Shown in pieces: positions 63,223 to 64,000 of a stretch of 64,000 bases of DNA. A program made the translations under genes and the position numbers. The notes below the pieces were generated by a model. It was not told the DNA's origin, ran no database searches, and saw only the letters and a program-made list of their open reading frames with translations. Source of the stretch: Streptomyces sp. JB150 (GTDB taxonomy: Bacteria; Actinomycetota; Actinomycetes; Streptomycetales; Streptomycetaceae). Every line of letters starts with the position of its first letter. Within the stretch, counting starts at the first letter, position 1. The DNA lies in contig NZ_CP049780.1 in NCBI RefSeq assembly GCF_011193355.1, positions 2,270,556 to 2,334,555 of the forward strand, in the 5' to 3' direction.

Positions 63223-64000
63223 ATGCCCGTCCCCGCCCCGCTCACCGGTGTCGTCCCGCCCGTCTGCACCCCGCTGACACCGGAGCGGGAGGTGGACGTG
63301 GAGTCGCTGCACCGGCTGCTCGACCACCTGACGGCGGCCGGCGTGCACGGCCTGTTCGTGCTGGGCTCCACATCGGAGGCCGCGTATCTGACGGACGCCC
63401 AGCGCGGGCTGGTGGTGGCGGAGACCGTGCGGCACGTCGCGGGACGGCTGCCGGTGCTCGCGGGCGCGATCGACATGACGACGCCCCGGGTCCTGGAGCA
63501 CGTGGCCGCGGTGACGGCGGCGGGTGCCGACGCCGTGGTCGTCACCGCGCCGTTCTACGCCCGCACCCACCCCGCGGAGATCGCCCGCCACTACCGCGCG
63601 GTCGCCGCCGCGTCCCCCGTCCCCGTCCTCGCCTACGACATCCCGGTCGCCGTCCACACCAAGCTCCCCGCGGACCTGGTCCTGGACCTGGCCGCCGACG
63701 GGGTCCTCGCCGGGCTGAAGGACTCCAGCGGCGACCTGGCCGCCTTCCGCGAGGTCGTCACCGGCGCCCGCACCCGCGCCGGCCTGACCGGCTTCACCGT
63801 CCTGACCGGCTCGGAACTGATCGTGGACGCCGCCCTCGCCCTCGGCGCGCACGGCGCCGTCCCCGGCCTCGCCAACGTCGACCCGCACGGCTACGTCCGC
63901 CTCGACCGCCTGTGCCGCGCCGGCGACACGGAACGCGCCCGCACCGAGCAGGAGCGGCTGTGCGCCCTGTTCGGCCTCGTGCACGCCGGCGACCCCGCGC
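63223..64000 (+). CDS. Dihydrodipicolinate-synthase-family aldolase (3' end outside window)
   Basis: About 259 residues are visible from the ATG at 63223 (GAGGGAG 6 bp upstream) to the window edge with no stop. The DapA/NanA TIM barrel is clear: GVVPPVCTPL at the start, LGSTSEAAYLT at the carboxylate-binding loop (normally GTTGE), the catalytic Tyr in VLAYDIPVAVHTKL and the Schiff-base Lys in LAGLKDSSGDL. Substrate specificity is not the classical one; keto-acid aldolases with other substrates have the same layout. Streptomyces has several paralogues. Confidence 0.85.
   Translation, partial: MPVPAPLTGVVPPVCTPLTPEREVDVESLHRLLDHLTAAGVHGLFVLGSTSEAAYLTDAQRGLVVAETVRHVAGRLPVLAGAIDMTTPRVLEHVAAVTAAGADAVVVTAPFYARTHPAEIARHYRAVAAASPVPVLAYDIPVAVHTKLPADLVLDLAADGVLAGLKDSSGDLAAFREVVTGARTRAGLTGFTVLTGSELIVDAALALGAHGAVPGLANVDPHGYVRLDRLCRAGDTERARTEQERLCALFGLVHAGDPA

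Overview
This 64-kb window is very GC-rich chromosomal DNA from a Streptomyces-type actinomycete. The evidence is extreme GC3 codon use, many GTG starts, a HrdA-type sigma factor next to dnaG, TAT-exported enzymes, a Zur/Znu zinc locus, an XRE-DUF397 pair, and rare TTA (bldA-type) codons in only a few genes. From memory, gene order resembles the S. coelicolor SCO2463-SCO2518 neighbourhood; I could not run an alignment. Most of the window is core chromosome, with no sign of prophage, IS element or CRISPR.

Left part (1-13.8 kb): the tail of an IclR-like regulator, a CAU-anticodon tRNA and two identical tandem tRNA-Asn genes, a YtxH-like small protein, an FGGY sugar kinase, a two-gene ABC exporter whose motifs predict a heterodimer with one degenerate ATP site, hrdA, dnaG, an FAD/NADH ferredoxin-reductase-like flavoprotein, a dGTPase and a sirohydrochlorin chelatase.

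Nitrogen-assimilation part (13.8-29.6 kb): a SanA/YdcF protein, assimilatory nitrate reductase (nasA), a gamma-glutamylcyclotransferase-like protein and an M4 metalloprotease. Then come an uncharacterised DUF6644-like/DUF6152-like membrane and secreted pair divergent from a LysR regulator, an FMN reductase with a SoxR-type operator, a secreted protein with a class F sortase, an HxlR/imine-reductase-like divergent pair, and a NirB-like flavoprotein-nirB-nirD operon. The nasA gene and the nirB operon carry the same gapless motif pair (GTGWAACAG and GTAACAC, 22 bp apart) at exactly the same distance from their start codons, so they are probably co-regulated. The sirohydrochlorin chelatase could supply siroheme to NirB.

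Middle part (29.6-50 kb): a frameshifted unknown gene, an Excalibur-domain membrane protein, two TAT-exported propeller-type proteins and pyruvate phosphate dikinase preceded by a palindrome-rich 500-bp gap. A ROK repressor stands divergent from two (alpha/alpha)6-barrel glycosidases and is followed by a sulfatase-fold membrane protein. Then come a DUS-family tRNA-dihydrouridine synthase, a 14-TM MFS exporter, two uncharacterised membrane proteins, an anomalous run of 75 G followed by 22 C (probably an assembly artefact), an aldo/keto reductase-TetR operon with a clear palindromic operator, and an endonuclease/exonuclease/phosphatase-family protein.

Right part (50-64 kb): glyS divergent from the zinc uptake operon znuA-znuC-znuB with zur downstream (Zur-type box over the znuA start), uppS, recO, an XRE regulator-DUF397 pair, a secreted TAP-type peptidase, a class A beta-lactamase with a TTA codon at position 3, an ECF sigma factor with a membrane-anchored partner, and the 5' part of a DapA-family aldolase.

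No wholly new multi-gene system is evident. The most promising leads are the shared nasA/nirB leader motif, the DUF6152/DUF6644 pair, the palindrome cluster upstream of ppdK, the palindrome spanning the start of the 46.1-kb gene, the low-complexity insertion in NasA and the two TTA-containing genes.
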